Notes: generated by a model from the sequence alone, not told the origin. DNA of 64,000 bases from Haliaeetus albicilla (GCF_947461875.1 NC_091487.1:32724522-32788521); one strand, 5' to 3'. Positions 28,120-40,700 are shown, numbered from the stretch's first letter. A program made the numbers and translations.

Positions 28120-28794
28120 TTTTAGTTTCTCACCTGTCCTATATGGGAAAAGATTGTTTCGTCCTACTACACTAGCAAGATTCAGTGTCCTATAATTTGG
28201 TAACTGTATGCAATTACTTTACTTTGTATGTAGTGACATACACAGAATGCTTATCTGAAGATGAGTTTGAACAGGATGAGTTTGGAATGATCAGACTGCT
28301 TTAGATGGATGAAACTGTGCATAAACCATTGTATATGATTTCTAAGATTTACTACTATATTATTTTTTTCTGTATATGCACTACTTTTACATAAAAAATA
28401 CTCTAGATAATTTATAAGAAAATACTAAAAAGAGCAGCCCCAATTTTATAGGATTAGTTTCTCAATTATTAGACACGAAAATGTTTATGCCTGGGATAGA
28501 GAGAAAAAGCTGAAGAGATCTGTATTTTGAATGGCTTTACTGCTTGTAAAATGTTAGATTTTATGCCAGTACTCCTTAACCCAATGGAAATGAGTGTTCT
28601 CTGTTACAATGAGAAGTAGTTTTCCCCTTTGCAATGAAATGAAGCTAATTTTTAGGTAAGTCAGTAAGATCTTGAGAAATTAGATTACAGAGCTGTTTAG
28701 TGACATGCCTAAATACTTCCTGTCTTGTATCTGAAGTTGATATAGCTTGTCCACAATATTTCTCCAGAAAACTTTCGTAAAGTTGTTGAGGGGC

Positions 28795-28908
28795 TTTTTT
28801 TTTTTTTTTTTTTTCAATTTGGTTTGGTGGTTGGTTTTTTTTGTTGTTTTGTTTTGGTTTTTAGTTTGGTTGGTTGGTTTGGTTTGGGGTTTGTCTTGTT
28901 TTGTTTTA
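28795..28908. repeat. Poly-T run and T/G-rich low-complexity tract
   Basis: Twenty T (28795-28814), then about 90 bases of T and G with units such as ggttt, ggttggttggttt and gtttt. Read on the - strand it is an A/C-rich tail. No adjacent element body is recognisable. Confidence 0.8.
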
Positions 28909-30724
28909 TAAACACAATTCCATGTTTGGAATGTTAAATTAAATTCTGGAGGGATGGATTAGTGAACAGAGCTGCTGCTAGTGAAGTTAAGACACAGACT
29001 AAATATAATGTATAAGTGACAAGACTTATTTAGTGACTGGCTTTACATATTAAAATTTTAATATATTACCTGTATACATACAGGTGCTTAATAATATGAC
29101 TGCAAGTATTTGGAAATATATATGTGCATATGTTGAGCAGTTTTAACCACAATGAATTGTTTAACTTCTCTTTTAATGAAGCAACATCTATTCATAATAA
29201 ATTCATACACTATAAATATTGAGTCAATAAACCTAAAATCCATTATTTTTACCAAGAAGTGAAATTGTTAGCTTAGTTCTTAGAGTTTGCAGTGGAGTAA
29301 TCTATCCTCCAATGTCAGACTATGCTGTATCTTAATGAAAGATATAATACCTCTTTTTAAGAAATTAAAATGAATATTTTATAATGGGTAATTGTGATTT
29401 AGAACTCCAGTGTTGCTATTTTTTTTAAATAGCAGACAGGTCACAATTTTATTAAAATGATCAGGATAATGTATAACACAAGTCACTTTGAACTTGGCAA
29501 AAAATAAGCCTTATGAATTACAATTTCTTCTTTTACACAAACTTTTACATGGTTCGTCCTGTCTTAGTGTATTACTCAAGAACTTTGGCACCCAAAGTAT
29601 TATGTTGCAGATTGAAGAATGTAGACTTAGCATTGGAGATAGAGAGTTGATCTGAAGTAATAACTTTTACCTTCATTAGGAACTTTGAAGATATTTCTGT
29701 TGGTTTTCTAGCTGTTTCTACCAAAAAGCAAAGGTAGTTTTCTCCCCATGAATGAAGATACCTGTAGTTGAAGCCTTGCAGTGCCACCCATGTCTATATG
29801 AGCATGCAGTTCTCATTTCTGTATTGTCATTTCTTTGCTCTGGGCTGCTTTACCTACACTGGCCTCAGAGAAGCAACCTAAGAAAGGAATTATCTCCTGG
29901 CTACAGTTTCAATGAAGACAGACAGGAGGTAAACCCTTTGCTGACTGCTTGAGTTTCAGCACTTTGTGCCTTCAGGAAAGGCATGGGTATGCACAGAGGC
30001 CGAGTCTGGCCTGGCGTTTCTCCTTACTGGTGGAAGTCACTATCCAAACAGTGTGATCTCTCCAACCTGAGCTTTTTCCACTTCAGAAGATTTGCAAACA
30101 AGTCTATATGGTTCCTTTTGAGCCTTCTCCACTGCATTTTTCCACATTTCCTAATCCTGTGGACTTAGTAGTAGATACCAGGTAGTTCTCTCCTCCAAGC
30201 AGGTCTGATTGATATTTAATTGACAGATGTTTGCATCTTTTATCTTTATGTAGTGTAGGCAATGTCTTCATAGATGTCAGCCATCTGCTGTTTCTAGGTA
30301 TCATTCAACAGTAGCCAACTGATCGCTGTGCCCTTTTACTTCCTAGAAATTGCTATGAGCATCTAACATCCCTTTTCTCTCTTTATTAGTTGAAGTGTCA
30401 CACCAGCTCTTTCAGACCATATTGTAACCCAGGGGAACAGAATACAGTTTTCATAAAGTGATCAGGAGCCTGAGATGTTTCAGCTTTGTAATTGGCATAC
30501 AAAGCTTTAAATGTCACCTCTAAATAGTAGCACCTCCTATGAACGATGGAAAAGGCTGCGTAATGTGGTCTTACCACATCACCTTCTTCAGAAACTATTG
30601 CAGCTTCTTTGTATGCTAGTTGAATTTTCCTCCCAGCTTTCAGTTGTTTTTCAGGTAGCAGGTGTTGAAGCAGCCTGTCCAGGAAGCACATGGAATCAGA
30701 GATGGCCATTGCAGAACTGTGCAT

Positions 30725-30838
30725 TATATAGAAGGAAAGATGTGTGATCTTGTAGCTAACTCTGCTCTAAGCAGGAGTTTGCACTGTTTGGCCTTCTGAG
30801 ATCCCTTCCAACCTGAATCATACTTCGATTCTATGAAA
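30725..30838 (+). mobile_element. CR1 LINE 3' end fragment (+ strand)
   Basis: The stretch ends in a CR1-type 3' terminus: gatcccttccaacctgaatc, then gattctatga at about 30828-30837. Before it, a segment ending in gctctaagcaggag matches the usual CR1 context upstream of the tail. Only the 3' end is clear and the left boundary is approximate. It is oriented opposite to the CR1 copy 450 bp downstream. A SINE with a CR1-derived tail is an alternative, but I see no tRNA-like head. Confidence 0.7.
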
Positions 30839-31293
30839 GGTTTAGCTATCAAAGCATGGACAAACGTTTTAGAATTTCTTCCTTAAAAATCTAGAATAAA
30901 AATAGCACATATAGAACTTCCAATTAATGTTTTCATTGGAGGCAGTTTCATTTCAGCTTTTTCAGTAGATAACCTCTCATGAGTCTTCAACTTCTGTTTG
31001 TTAATCATGGTCCCAGACTTTGTATTCAGAATCTGCAAAACTGAATGTCTTAACTCAGATTTGTAAATTCACATTCTTCTAGAGAAAAAGACTACTTTTA
31101 CTTCAGAAATGCTGATCAACAACAACAAAAAATTAAATGTTGATCATTTTTAAATAAAAAGTTTTACTTTGAAATGCTTAAATAAAACCTAACTTTGAGA
31201 ATACTGATCTGGAAATATTGGCTTAAATGGAGGATTATTTTTTAAAAAAATACACGATATGAGTTCTTCACACTAAAAAGACTCGGTAGACTT

Positions 31294-31955
31294 CATAGAA
31301 TGGTTTTGGGTTGGAAGGTGCCTTAAAGATCATCTACTTCCACCCGCCCTGCCACGGGCAGGGACACCTTCCACTAGACCAGGTTGCTCAAAGCCCCATC
31401 CAACCTGGCCTTGAACACTTCCAGGGATGGGGCATCCACAACCACCCTGGGCAACCTGTTCCAGTGCCTCACCACCCTCATAGTGAAGAATTTTTTCCTT
31501 ACATCTCATCTAAATCTACCCTCTTTCAGTTTAAAGCCATTACCCCTTGTCCTATCACTACATGCCCTTGTAAAAAGTCCCTCTCCAGCTTTCTTATATG
31601 CCTCCTTTAAATATTGAAAGGCCGCAATAACGTCTCCCTGGAGCCTTCTCTTCTCCAGGCTGAACATCCCCAACTCTCTCAGCCTGTCCTCACAGGGGAG
31701 GTGCTCCAGCCCCTTGGTCAGCTTCATGGCCTCCTCTGGACCTGTCTTTCTTTTGTCAGGGGCCCCACAGCTGAACACAGTACTGCAGGTGGGGTCTCAT
31801 GAGAGCGGAGTAGAGGGGAGAATCGCATCCCTCGACCTGCTGGTCACGCTGCTTTTGATGCAGCCCAGGATGCGATTGGCTTTCTGGGCTGCGAGTGCAC
31901 ATTGCTGGCTCATACTCAGTTTTTCATCCACCAATACCTCCAAGGCCTTCCTTCC
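31294..31955 (-). mobile_element. 5'-truncated CR1 LINE with ORF2 C-terminal fragment
   Basis: Read on the - strand, this is the 3' part of a CR1 non-LTR retrotransposon. The C-terminal end of the reverse-transcriptase ORF2 is legible, with the hallmark stretches ERLREL-like (here DRLRELGMFSLEKRR), FQYLKEAYKKAGEG and TRACSDRTRGNGFKLKEG. A premature TGA at 31506-31508 interrupts it, after which the frame resumes (RKKFFTMRVVRHWNRLP) to the natural stop TAG at 31374-31376. An earlier frameshift lies near 31795-31830, where a base appears lost in a C run. The 3' end is at 31294, where the + strand reads tcatagaatgg, the complement of the CR1 terminus. Typical 5' truncation; inactive. The + strand open frames over it are shadows. 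Confidence 0.95.
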
Positions 31956-34605
31956 ATAAGAAACCTTCACTGGTTTCTTAAAATGCCTCTCCCTTCTGAT
32001 GAGCCTTTTTTCTTTTTATCATCCATCTAAGACAACAGTCTGTCACCTAGATGAACTTTACTAAACTCCAGAATATGAGAATAACCCTACATTTATCATT
32101 TGAGGTAAATAATAATTAGTTTTGTAGATCACTGTGTCTCTTCATCTAGTCGACAGTTTCTCATGAACTTTTCTCACTTTTGAACAGAGGTGAAGAATCA
32201 CACCAGTTACTATTCTGCAATGAATGATAGGATATGGAGGTGTGTTTACAAGTTGTGAGGACAAAAAAAAATTGCCATTATTTACTAGAGAGACAGTTCT
32301 ACACATTAGATCCCATGGCAAAAGTTTAGCATTCCATAAAAATATGTATACTATATGCTGTCCCTCATGTGCCCTTGACTTATTTCTGCTGCCAGATCAC
32401 TGTTGTAATTTTCTGTCTCATTTCGCCAGTGTTGGATAGATCTTAAAATGTATGTGAAACCATGTTTTATGAGCACAATTAACTCTGTAGCTAGCTGATG
32501 ATTAACTCTTCATTGTATATGCTTCAAAAGTGGATCGTGAATAGAAGATTGCAGAAACTTTCAGCAGTGTTCTGATTCTTAAGAAAATTCTGAAGTTATC
32601 TCATGCCTTCTGATGGCTTTGTAGTTTTGGCGGTATTTTTCCAAATTCCAAAGTAGCCCAGAATCAAAAATTGACATTTTCTTTCCTTGTAGGACTTGGG
32701 GTTTTGTGACACAGATCTTAGACCCATATCTTCTTATGTGTTTTGATGCCTGTGTCTGGTTACTTGAGTGCTCTGGTGTTCCTATATAGCAGCACCAGAT
32801 CTTCTAGTAGTTTTGTGTTACTGTGGCAAGTTTTGAGGAAAGAGAAGGTCCTGATTCTTCTTCATCCATTTTGCTATAATCTTTATCCTCAATCATTTCC
32901 TCCATCCAGAGTTGCTCTGATGATCCAAATGACACCTGCTGGTTTGCTTTAAGCTCTTTACCCCTTCTTGTCTCCAGACAGAACACAAGATAATATTTCT
33001 TTTACTTCATACTTGCCACGCTTTTTTCCTTTTTCAAAGTCCCAAAGAGTTCATAAATGCAGATAAATGACCTCTATAAACGCCTATAAGTAAGCGTTCC
33101 ATCTATGTATGCTAGCTTTCTTACTCTTTTTGTATTTCCCTATGCCCCTGTGTATTGTTTTACACAAAAGCAAAACCAAATGCAAAAAGGATGAAATATC
33201 ATCAGAATGTATTTTATTTGTTCTTTACAGAAATGAAAAGGTAGCAAGTAAAATTAGATCACTGAAGTCATCAAAGTAGCCTTTTTATAATCTGGATTGC
33301 AAAGAAATTATTAATCCTTGATTATTTCTTTTTCTAAATTTTATTTTTGAAATGTGTTATGTGTTTATGCAGTCATTGCTGAGATAAGATCTTAACATTT
33401 GCCAAAGTTACAGATTAAAGGAATTCACAGCAGATGAAAAGAAGACTCAATATGTTTAGCAAAGCAAGTGGTCTGTTTAGAAAGGCTCATCTCCGATACT
33501 GTTGAAGGTCTAGTAAGTCAGTCTTTTATGTTGTTCAGCACAATGGGGCCTTGCAGTGCTCTCTGTTTCTCATTTTAGCTGCAGAAGGTATTCAACTATT
33601 TAATACAATTCAAAAAAGATAACACCTTTTCTTAAAAGTGCATTAAAATATTGGCTTAAGCAAATTAGTTTTGTCATCACATTAATTTCAGTGATTTAAA
33701 AGCATCAATATTAATATATACAAGACTGAAACTCAGTATTAGCTCAGTATTAATAGTAATTTAATGTGGGTAATGTTATTACCAAGATTTCCTTTGTTTG
33801 GCAAGCCCTGTAGTGAGAAGCTAGAAATTGGTAAGCTGTAAATGCAGTTTCATCTTCACATTTAAATGATGTTCTCTACGTGCTTTCATGTCTCTAACCT
33901 TGTTTTGAAATGATATTTCATTTTCTGCCTTTTCTTTCTACTCTTGTATATATAGCTATACTAATAGGTACTGAGAATTAAGTTAACTGTCTCAGTACAG
34001 TATTATCTAGGGTGTTAGTACTGAAATTTTTTTGGTACAGATATATATAAGGGTGTGACTTCTCTCATTTATACATAGCTCTGCATTAGGCAATTCATGA
34101 AGTCATTGAAAGAGGGTTCAGAGACCTTTTGGAACACTGTGCCAACTAAAATTAAGGTCCATTTTTATTACTTAAAATCTGTTTTCTCAAACATCTGTTC
34201 TAGCAGCTTAAAGGAAAAACAAACACTCTCTTACCTATCAACATAGTCTTCCATTCATTGTCCCATAAGTAATAGGAAAGGAAATAATATTTGAGAAAAC
34301 AGAGAAGACCAATTTCATGGTGGCTGAGACTATACTATTCAAGACATAGTTTAGAAAACCTCCACAAGTCTTAGAAGTGGTGTGCAGTATAAATTCTGAC
34401 TGTCTTTTTTCTATAACTTTGCCAGCAGTCAACCTGCAATTTCAGGAAAGCTTCAATTATAGTACGCATGTTTCAGTCTCAAAAATTGAAACTCTGTAAT
34501 GCAAATTCATCTTAGGATTTCTAATCACATTATACATCTCATTCCCAGAAGCCTAATAACTACTGAATTCAAGTGCTTGCCTAATGCAAAACACTTGCCA
34601 AATTT

Positions 34606-34620
34606 AAAAAAAAAAAAAAA
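34606..34620. repeat. Poly-A run (15 A)
   Basis: Fifteen consecutive A in intron sequence with no recognisable element beside it. Confidence 0.8.
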
Positions 34621-34921
34621 TTCTGTGCTGCATAATAAATTAGAATTATTGAGCTCTGTCCAACTTTCTTTAAGAAGTAATTTTGCTTAGAAGTTCTTGC
34701 AAAGCAATTGAGAGCGTATCAATAAATTACTTATCAGCCAGTGGAAATTCAATACAAAATCCAAAGGCCTGTGTTTCTTTTTTTGTTTTTGAGAAATTAC
34801 TTTCTGTTATTTTAACATTGAAGGAATAAATAGGTGTGTCTCCATAAATTTACGTGTCTCCAGAATTATGCAGAAGCATGAAAAGGGATGAATTTCTAGA
34901 AAATGCTGTCAGTTCTTTTTT

Positions 34922-34944
34922 TATATATATATATACACACACAC
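34922..34944. repeat. TA/CA dinucleotide microsatellite
   Basis: An alternating (TA)n stretch changes into (CA)n, about 23 bp in all. A likely polymorphic marker. Confidence 0.85.
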
Positions 34945-35737
34945 GCTTTGATGTGTATCTATATGTAAAAAAAAATAAAAGTAGTTATGTCAGTAAACAA
35001 AGTAACAGAGATTAAGCCTCAAACACAACCAACCTGATACACAAAGAAGAAACACCAAAACCACAAAACAAGAAACCTTATTGCTATTTTCAGTATTTTG
35101 TCATTGGTATGTATATTTGGAAAAAATTGTGCATGCCCATACTTGATTCTTGTTCGTTAATACAGTTGTTTTGCTTTTAAATGTTTTTGTCTTTTTTCCA
35201 TTGTATTTTAAACAAGCTTTTGCTAAAATGGAATAGAAAAATGCTTCTACTTAATAGATGTTATAGTTCAACAGTCACCTGAAATTATTATTGTCACTCC
35301 TTTTTCATCACAGCCATACATTTCTGTGCTTTAGGAAGATTGATGTGACTTGAAAACTGAGGTGCTTCCAGTTTCTTAAATTACTTGTGGTATCAGTGAT
35401 TAGGTCATTATTCAGTGTTGAAACGTTCTGCATATTTTCTTATAAATTCACTAGTTAGATTTAGTAACTATTTTTCCTTTTATTAATTAGTCTAGCATAC
35501 CAAAACAATATACAATGCAGTATGCCTGAGTTAGCAGTGGTGTTGATCACACAAACAATCAGATGCCTGAAATATTTTAGTCAAAATATGTTTTCAGAGT
35601 TTTGCTGGAGAATAGTAACAATTTTTTTGGTTCAGGATAAGAGTTTAATATATAGCTATAATAAAGAAAACCTATTGGGATAAGTTACAGCCCTCCTTTC
35701 TGTTTGACTGGGGTTTCGGTCCCGTGTCGTCCGTCGT

Positions 35738-35749
35738 CCCCCCCCCCCC
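35738..35749. repeat. Poly-C run (12 C) beside a CpG cluster
   Basis: Twelve C directly follow a short CpG-rich stretch (35717-35736). This is unusual in an otherwise CpG-poor intron. Confidence 0.8.
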
Positions 35750-37362
35750 GTTAGTTTAAGCTTAAATGATGAAAATCAGTTCACTGCAATTTCAGGCTTT
35801 GGTAAGAGACATTGCATCATCCCACTAAAATCAGAAGTATAATTCTATAATTGAATAGGGTTAGCCCTCTACTATCGCAGAATCTGATATTTCTTTTTCT
35901 GAATAGTTCTAGCCCCTTGCAAATGAACCCATGTTCTGTACAGAAGGACATGGGAGAATCCTTCATAATTGTCTTGATTTTCACAACGGAAAACATCTGC
36001 TTACCAATAACATTTTGCCGAGCTACATATTTTTTATAATGCCCAATACATGATAGTATTTTCTACTTAAGCCTCTTCAAAGAGTCCCAGTTGATGCTTA
36101 AGCTGTATATGTTTTATTTTTGTTTTTATTGTTTTATTATATGAGTTACAAGTTGGAAACACAAAATAAGGATCTGTTTCTTAAGATATTTTTTTCCTGT
36201 TTTGGCTGCTTGTTTATGTACAAACTATGAAAAAATGGATCTTCATATTGCTTAACATACAGCTTAAATATTTGTGTGTGCATATGTACAAGCCCATATT
36301 TTGCTAATACACAACTTTATGCATTCACAGTGTCCCAGCTTTCTCATATGCATTAAGAGTTTTAGTGCAAAAGTATGTATACCTATTTTATGAGGGACTG
36401 TCAATGATTGTAAGTAACAGAACTGCTGAAAGTGTGAAATTTTGCTTCATTTATTTCTAAATAGTTTTGGTTAGTAATTATATGGCCATATGATAAATCT
36501 CATTGTATAGCATTTTAACATCATCTTTCTTAAAGTGAAAGTAGTGTAATTTTGGATCTTTTATAATATTTATATATTACAAAGATGTCAAAAACATGCT
36601 TTGAATAAGTATTGTATGTTATGTTTTGAAAATTGGAATTTTACATTTTTACTATATTTATAAAAAGAAAAGAAGAGTTATTCTGTCAGGATCTAATACT
36701 TCAAGAAGAGAAATGTGTATATAAAAACTTTAAACAGAGCAGTGCTTTTTTGATATGTTCAAGAATTAATGTTAAGCGTATGTATATTATTTAGAAAATA
36801 TGATCAATAAATATGACTCTTAATTCTTTTTTGTGTTTATTTTGAACACAGGCCTGATGATAAGTTATTAACCTTTGCTCAACTAAATGAACATTTTTAA
36901 TGCTAATCATAAATATATTGTAGTAATTTGTTGTGAAGGTCTTAGTTGCATGTTCATCCATCATGAGATTGATGTTTACATTTTTTCACCTGCCTCTTGA
37001 TTAAAAAAGATCAGTGAATATTTTAGCAGTTAGTATATTGCTAAAAACTCAGTAGCTTCAGTGTAATTGTTGTAAGATATGGAACACAGTTTGCTGGCTA
37101 TAGTCCGTGCTATAGAATGGTGCATTGTAAAGTGCCAAAGTAAATGTCTCTTAACTTCTTTCAGACGTTGGCCCTGTTTGTTTGTAGACTGATAACTGTT
37201 TATAGTGTGCTCATTGAACTTGCTGGAATTTTTGTTTACTATAGTCTTCATTTTCCCCAAGAGGAGGAGAGAGGAAAGAATATATTCCTCATGTGGTCAG
37301 CATATTTTTGAGTATTTATGTGAGTTCACCATCTTGATTTCAAGTCATGAATTTGTTTTTAC

Positions 37363-37390
37363 ATGCATAAGCATGCATATTTACATGCAT
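37363..37390 (+). promoter_or_regulatory. Triple ATGCAT array upstream of the cassette exon
   Basis: ATGCAT occurs at 37363-37368, 37373-37378 and 37385-37390, about 185-210 bases before the cassette exon. One copy forms GCATG (37371-37375), the core Rbfox-family RNA site; upstream Rbfox sites generally favour exon skipping. A role in splicing is inference; the motifs themselves are directly visible. Confidence 0.3.
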
Positions 37391-37573
37391 TATTTATCCA
37401 ATTGACTTTAAATTCCATTAAGTTCCAATGAGTAGGAGAAAGATTTTGTCTTAGGCATTTTTTATTTATTTTAATTTTCTAGTTATGTTACTTTTGTTGG
37501 TTTATTTATTTTTTTAACTGTTCAGTCTAAGGCTTGTAAAGGTTGATTTGCTCCTGAACTGCTTTGTTCCCAG

Positions 37574-37645
37574 ACATTGCCATCTTCCCCAACTACCACC
37601 AAGTCCTCTCCATCTGATCCCATGACCACCTCCAGAGCCAATCAG
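37574..37645 (+). CDS. NOVA1: NOVA1 alternative cassette exon (24 codons, between KH1 and KH2)
   Basis: This 72-nt exon encodes 24 residues rich in Ser, Thr and Pro, starting TLPSSPTTTKSS and ending TTSRANQ. It is the optional linker segment that distinguishes long and short NOVA1 isoforms. Acceptor cag is at 37571-37573; the donor is cag|gtacag, weaker than gtragt, as is common for regulated exons. It starts and ends in phase 0, so skipping keeps the frame into KH2. Five YCAY motifs lie within it and eight in the next 121 bases. From the literature as I recall it, NOVA1 protein represses inclusion of this exon in its own mRNA. The exon itself is visible in the sequence; the regulatory role is known of the family and inferred for this species. 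Confidence 0.95.
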
Positions 37646-37766
37646 GTACAGTATCATCCTACCATCTACACCATACTTTTCACGGGTGACAGCTTGCAAA
37701 CTGGAGAAAAAGATATGGTGGGTTAAGGATTTATTCGTTCATTCACATATATACACCCATAACCAT
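37580..37766 (+). promoter_or_regulatory. YCAY cluster: predicted NOVA autoregulatory splicing element
   Basis: Thirteen YCAY tetramers lie in 187 bases. In the exon they are at 37580, 37596, 37610, 37620 and 37626. In the downstream intron they are at 37654, 37662, 37671, 37680, 37739, 37743, 37757 and 37763. YCAY is the established NOVA KH-domain RNA target, and clusters in or near an exon decide whether it is skipped or included. Exonic clusters usually promote skipping and downstream intronic ones inclusion, so this arrangement could act both ways. Confidence 0.75.
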
Positions 37767-40700
37767 AGATATCTAACTCTTGTTAGAAATTGGTAAATTA
37801 AATGGAAAACATTTTTCTTTTTTTTAATTTGTTTTGTTCTCTTTTTTTTAAATCTCTGATGAAAGCAAAGTATCTTATAAAATAGTCTTTTTAAAATTTG
37901 ATTTGATTAATAAATAGCAAGGATACACACTGGTGTGTTTGTAGACAGAGTAACTCTTGGTATATATATATGTTTATGTATATATGCACACACTTTTTTA
38001 CTTCCTGGATCATTTATAAATTATAATGGAATTACCCCTAAACTCATGCTTAATTAGCTGGATATCAACCTAGGAATGGCAAACAGACTTCTTTCTTTGT
38101 TTATTTACTTTAAGAATTTTGAAATGTGTTTGTGGACGGTAATATAGGGGCATTATTTAAATAGTGTATGTAATAAAAAAATAGATTTGAAATGAAAATG
38201 TATTGATGAAGAATGAAGTAAAATTAAGTCTCTCTAAAAACCCACTAAACGCATCTAAGTAAGTTTAATTCATGTCTTATTGTTAAATGCATAAACTGTG
38301 CTTTTAGCTGTATTTTAATTACAGTAATTTGTTTCTCTTTTAACTGGGAAAAAATATGTCCAGTTCATTATGTCCACAAATCATCATACTGTGTGTCTTT
38401 TTGCCTTCCCTATGAAAATTGTTAAAGTTACTTCATACCATGCTTTTTAGAACCAATTCATGCTTAAGAGATGCCTTATTCATTTTTTAAGGTACTGTTA
38501 AACTTAATGTACTTTGTGTTCAAATAATGTAAGTATTCAGTATGTGCTAACAGTTTTTAACACACAATCTGTTTATTTAACATTAGCTCAATGCTTCTAT
38601 CAGATCTTGCACAAATTAGATCAGATACCAGAAAGTTTTCTTCACAGCAAGCTAATATCCCCTGGAAGTTAACATTGCTATTAATTACTGATCCTCTGAT
38701 ATTTTGTGAACTGCTTAGAACTTGCTGGCTGTGTGAACAAACAATTTAACATACAACAGAATGCAAGCATATTAAAGCAATATATCTTTGATCAACACAT
38801 GACTATCTGTTGAAAGGGACATCTAATATAGAAAGTAATGAAATTTAGAGAGAAATTGTACAGATAGAAGAACTACTAAGAAAAATATAAATTGCGATAT
38901 CCCTCACTTCGATTTGAAAGCCTTCTTCATCAGCCTGCTTCCATTCCAGCAACAGTTATTTGGCTTCATCATCATTAAATGACAAGGATAAAATCTTTGC
39001 CAACAGCTAGGGATATTTTATGACATTCTGTTCTGCCTTTATTCTCTCTCTCTTAATTTTAGTATTTTGTGTATTTTAATTAGAAGGTTTTGAAAATGTT
39101 GAGTGCACAGATCTTTTTAAAAAGTGTTCTTACTATTTTTCTACCCTGATGATCATTATTTGGAGAAAAAGGAAGAGGTGCTTTTATTTACAGGAAATAC
39201 TATTTGAGCATGCTGTTTAATTAGCATCAGAGAAGTACCTACTTTGCATCTCTTCTATGACTTTTGAATTATCAAAATTATAGTGCAGTGTATAAACTTT
39301 AAATGACTTTTTAAGAGCTAAAAATACTTACTTTTATAGAAAGTTATTCTATGAGAATTTTGTCAAGTGATATAGCTGAATATACAAACTAAGGGAAATG
39401 TATGCTTTGTGTCCTGCCTATATCCCGCATTACATCTTTTAATGCATTTTATTCATGACCTGTGTTCAATTCAGTTTTCATACAAATAATCAAGATCTCT
39501 TTTGAACAGCGTTACAATTGTATATATGAAGAAGAGTAATCAGTTCCTTAAGTGACTTTTGGAACTGCTTTTTTCATTAACCCTTGAAATTCCTACTGGT
39601 TTATAATTATTTTATCCCTCCTAGTATTTCCTTGCGATTTCTAGCCATTCCAGCAGGAAGCACAAAGCACATGATAAGGCAATTAAAGCCTTTCTGTTCA
39701 TTCTAGTGATAAGTGACGTAGCTGGCAATTGTTCCCTGACTGTAGTAGCGATTAGCATTCAGCACCAGTGTATCGACAAGTATCTGCACTGCGGCTGTCA
39801 CACGAAAATAGGTTCCAACACAGTAATCTCAAACCTGTCAGTAGTCATGTAAGTACCCAGTAGGAGAGTATTAGAGAACAACAACAAATGTTTGTTTTAA
39901 TACGTGGCTGTGTAAGACGATTCTCAATAGAAGAGAGCCGTTCAGGTATGGGTTTTCTCACAAGATATTATATTAGGATAACAGGAGAGAGCTTATTTAA
40001 CTGGATGGAAGTCAGAAAATTTAGTGTTAAGGTGTAAGATAAATTCACAGCACACTCTTTTGCGTGGCTATAGTAACATATCAGGCTTAAGATCATTCAA
40101 TTTTCTATAACATTTTAATTGTGGCAAGATGTTTTATATTAAAGATGAGTAAGGTGATTAAGCAAGGTTTAAGGAATACTTAATGCTGGGTTGCTGTTGG
40201 AGTAAGATTTTTAACTGGATTGGAGGACTCCCCATAAGTCATTGGAATTAGAGAACTGTCGAGTAAGTGTGTTGGTGAGCATACCTGATGTGATCCTTCC
40301 CGCTTTACGAGCATGTCAGTTGTATTCTCCTGACAGAGCTTGCATAGGGGCAGAACAATTTCTAGGCACACTTTCTACCGCAAGAGGAAAATAGCTCTGC
40401 CAGCAGAGGTTGGAGGAAGCTGGGCAGGAAATCTGGCTTCTATGATGTCTTCCTTTAAATGACTCACTTTGCCTCTGTTCAGATGAGATCATAACTCCTT
40501 TGTATGGCAATTTCAGCTTTTGTTCAATTGTTGTTTTTTGAAAAATCCAGTGTTCATGAAACTACTCGTTTTGTGCTTGTCAAGAAGAGGATACTCTCCA
40601 AAATGTCTTATATAGTAGAAGAAAACAGTTCCTTCAGAACTGTCGTGTGTTGTGTTATACTGAATTGCCACAGATGCAACACAAACCTCTGAGTTGGAAG

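Larger units (their letters stand above)
27336..37573 (+). other. NOVA1: NOVA1 intron between KH1-end exon and cassette exon
   Basis: A 10,238-bp intron from donor gtgagt to acceptor ttcccag. It contains a 20-bp perfect palindrome (28100-28119), a T20 run followed by a T/G-rich tract (28795-28908), a CR1 tail on the + strand (about 30725-30838), a CR1 fragment on the - strand (31294-31955), an A15 run (34606-34620), a TA/CA microsatellite (34922-34944), a C12 run with a local CpG cluster (35717-35750) and three ATGCAT motifs (37363-37390). An unassigned 108-codon open frame lies on the - strand at 30398-30724. I see no further exon and nothing else namable in the remainder. Confidence 0.88.

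Noticed and set aside
31311..31959. Several + strand open frames around 31.3-32.0 kb.
   Set aside because: They are shadows of the - strand CR1 ORF2 fragment.
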